64,000 nt of DNA, taken from assembly GCF_000803065.1 (NCBI RefSeq), contig NZ_JSXI01000059.1, forward strand, positions 62,001 through 126,000. The letters are read 5' to 3'. The notes below the pieces were generated by a model. The model had not been told where the DNA came from, ran no database searches, and saw nothing but the letters and a program-made list of their open reading frames with translations. Of the stretch, positions 63,612 through 64,000 are shown piece after piece (positions within the stretch are counted from its first letter, which is position 1; every line of letters starts with the position of its first letter). This stretch comes from Sphingomonas sp. ERG5. Its GTDB lineage: Bacteria; Pseudomonadota; Alphaproteobacteria; Sphingomonadales; Sphingomonadaceae. Made by a program: the position numbers and the translations under genes.

Positions 63612-64000
63612 TCACGCCTCCCGCTGCCAATACCCTTTCCACTTGCGCGATACCGGCGAAGCCATGGCAGCGCCCGCGACCATAGCGGCCTGAGTGCCGT
63701 TCGCTTCGCGACGGTTGTCCTCGCGCCACGCCATTTCACCAGCATATGCGTTGAGATACGGACCCGCGATATGGTGGTGTACGCCAACCTCGGCGCGGCG
63801 CAGGCGGCTGAAATAGCTCTCTGCCATGTTGGTGCAGGCCGTGCCGTCTGAGTAGCAAACGCTGTGGTTGATGCGCTTGGCAACGTAAGTGCCGTGCAGG
63901 ACATCCCAGTGCGAAGCCTCGTCGGCATGGATCACAACGTCATCAGAGACCACAGAGCGGACGTGCGCGACGCCAGCAGCTTCCGACTTGCCAACGAACG
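63612..64000 (-). CDS. IS1595-family transposase, N-terminus outside window
   Basis: The visible C-terminal part includes VVIHADEASHWDVLHGTYVA, RINHSVCYSDGTACTNMAES and YFSRLRRAEVGVHHHIAGPY, followed by EMAWREDNRREANGTQAAMV. This is the ISXO2-like DDE/N catalytic region of IS1595 transposases, with the Asp after VIHA and the later Asn of ACTNxAESYFSR. The gene continues past position 64000, so the N-terminal zinc-ribbon part is not seen. The stop is at 63612-63614. Confidence 0.9.
   Translation of the reverse strand, partial: FVGKSEAAGVAHVRSVVSDDVVIHADEASHWDVLHGTYVAKRINHSVCYSDGTACTNMAESYFSRLRRAEVGVHHHIAGPYLNAYAGEMAWREDNRREANGTQAAMVAGAAMASPVSRKWKGYWQREA

Larger units (their letters stand above)
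62085..64000. mobile_element. IS1595-family insertion sequence with passenger genes, right end outside window
   Basis: Similarity of comM stops near 62085, and the new sequence begins GGCATTATGTAGCAATTGCA, which is probably the element end. The element contains two hypothetical passenger genes (62151-62585 and 62849-63448) and an IS1595-type transposase (63612 to the window edge). The distal end is not visible, so inverted repeats and the target duplication cannot be checked here. IS1595 elements are known to carry passenger genes in some groups. Confidence 0.82.

Noticed and set aside
1..64000. tRNA or rRNA genes
   Set aside because: I saw no sequence that folds convincingly as a tRNA and no rRNA segment while reading both strands, although short RNA genes could be missed without a covariance search.

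Overview
The window is high-GC alphaproteobacterial chromosome, most likely from a Sphingomonas-type bacterium (order Sphingomonadales). This rests on the gene order rpsT-dnaA, the ubiE-ubiB-coaC-coaB-dut chain, the rpmH-rnpA-yidD-yidC-engB chain, a large TonB-dependent receptor, and the similarity of many proteins to sphingomonad families. No database was searched, so all assignments come from reading motifs and context.

Region 1 (1-19.4 kb, almost all on the minus strand) is a surface-polysaccharide locus. It carries an acyltransferase cut by the window edge, four GT-B type glycosyltransferase-like genes, a Wzy/ligase-like membrane protein, a Wzx-type flippase, an AsnB-type amidotransferase, a methyltransferase, and nucleotide-sugar genes: two Gmd paralogues, GDP-fucose synthase, UDP-xylose synthase, a UDP-glucuronate 4-epimerase, and WecC and WecB for UDP-ManNAcA. 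Many genes overlap by 4 bp. A decayed methyltransferase sits between gmd and fcl.

Region 2 (19.4-26.9 kb, minus strand) is a tightly packed run of housekeeping genes: moeB, a small secreted protein, dut, coaB, coaC, a polytopic membrane protein, a small secreted protein, ubiB and ubiE. coaC and coaB lie in one frame and are separated by a single TGA. Region 3 (26.3-31.6 kb) has a small membrane protein, mutM, rpsT with a strong terminator, dnaA, a cluster of TTCCCGCA-type repeats, and trpS.

Region 4 (31.6-48.4 kb) holds murJ, secB, a Tim44-domain protein, mltA, an Smr protein, a GGDEF-EAL protein, a GNAT enzyme, dapE, a cupin, a CocE/NonD-type peptidase, a GAF-GGDEF cyclase, another glycosyltransferase, a GST, an SH3-like secreted protein and an MDR dehydrogenase. 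Region 5 (48.6-51.8 kb) is the engB-yidC-yidD-rnpA-rpmH block. Here rnpA has no canonical start outside a long reading frame that overlaps all of rpmH.

Region 6 (51.8-61.3 kb) has a PGPGW-like membrane protein, a MaoC dehydratase, a divergent HxlR regulator/NmrA reductase pair, a LytTR fragment, a DoxX protein, a secreted protein, a TonB receptor, and an OmpR-type response regulator with its kinase. Region 7 (61.3-64 kb) is a comM (YifB) gene broken just after its Walker A motif by an IS1595-family element that carries two passenger genes and runs off the window.

The most notable unassigned structure is a dispersed intergenic repeat of about 200 bp. It has three copies (about 17.95, 40.35 and 58.57 kb), contains a palindrome with a TGTTACA/TGTAACA core, and always has the same end facing the stop codon of the neighbouring gene.
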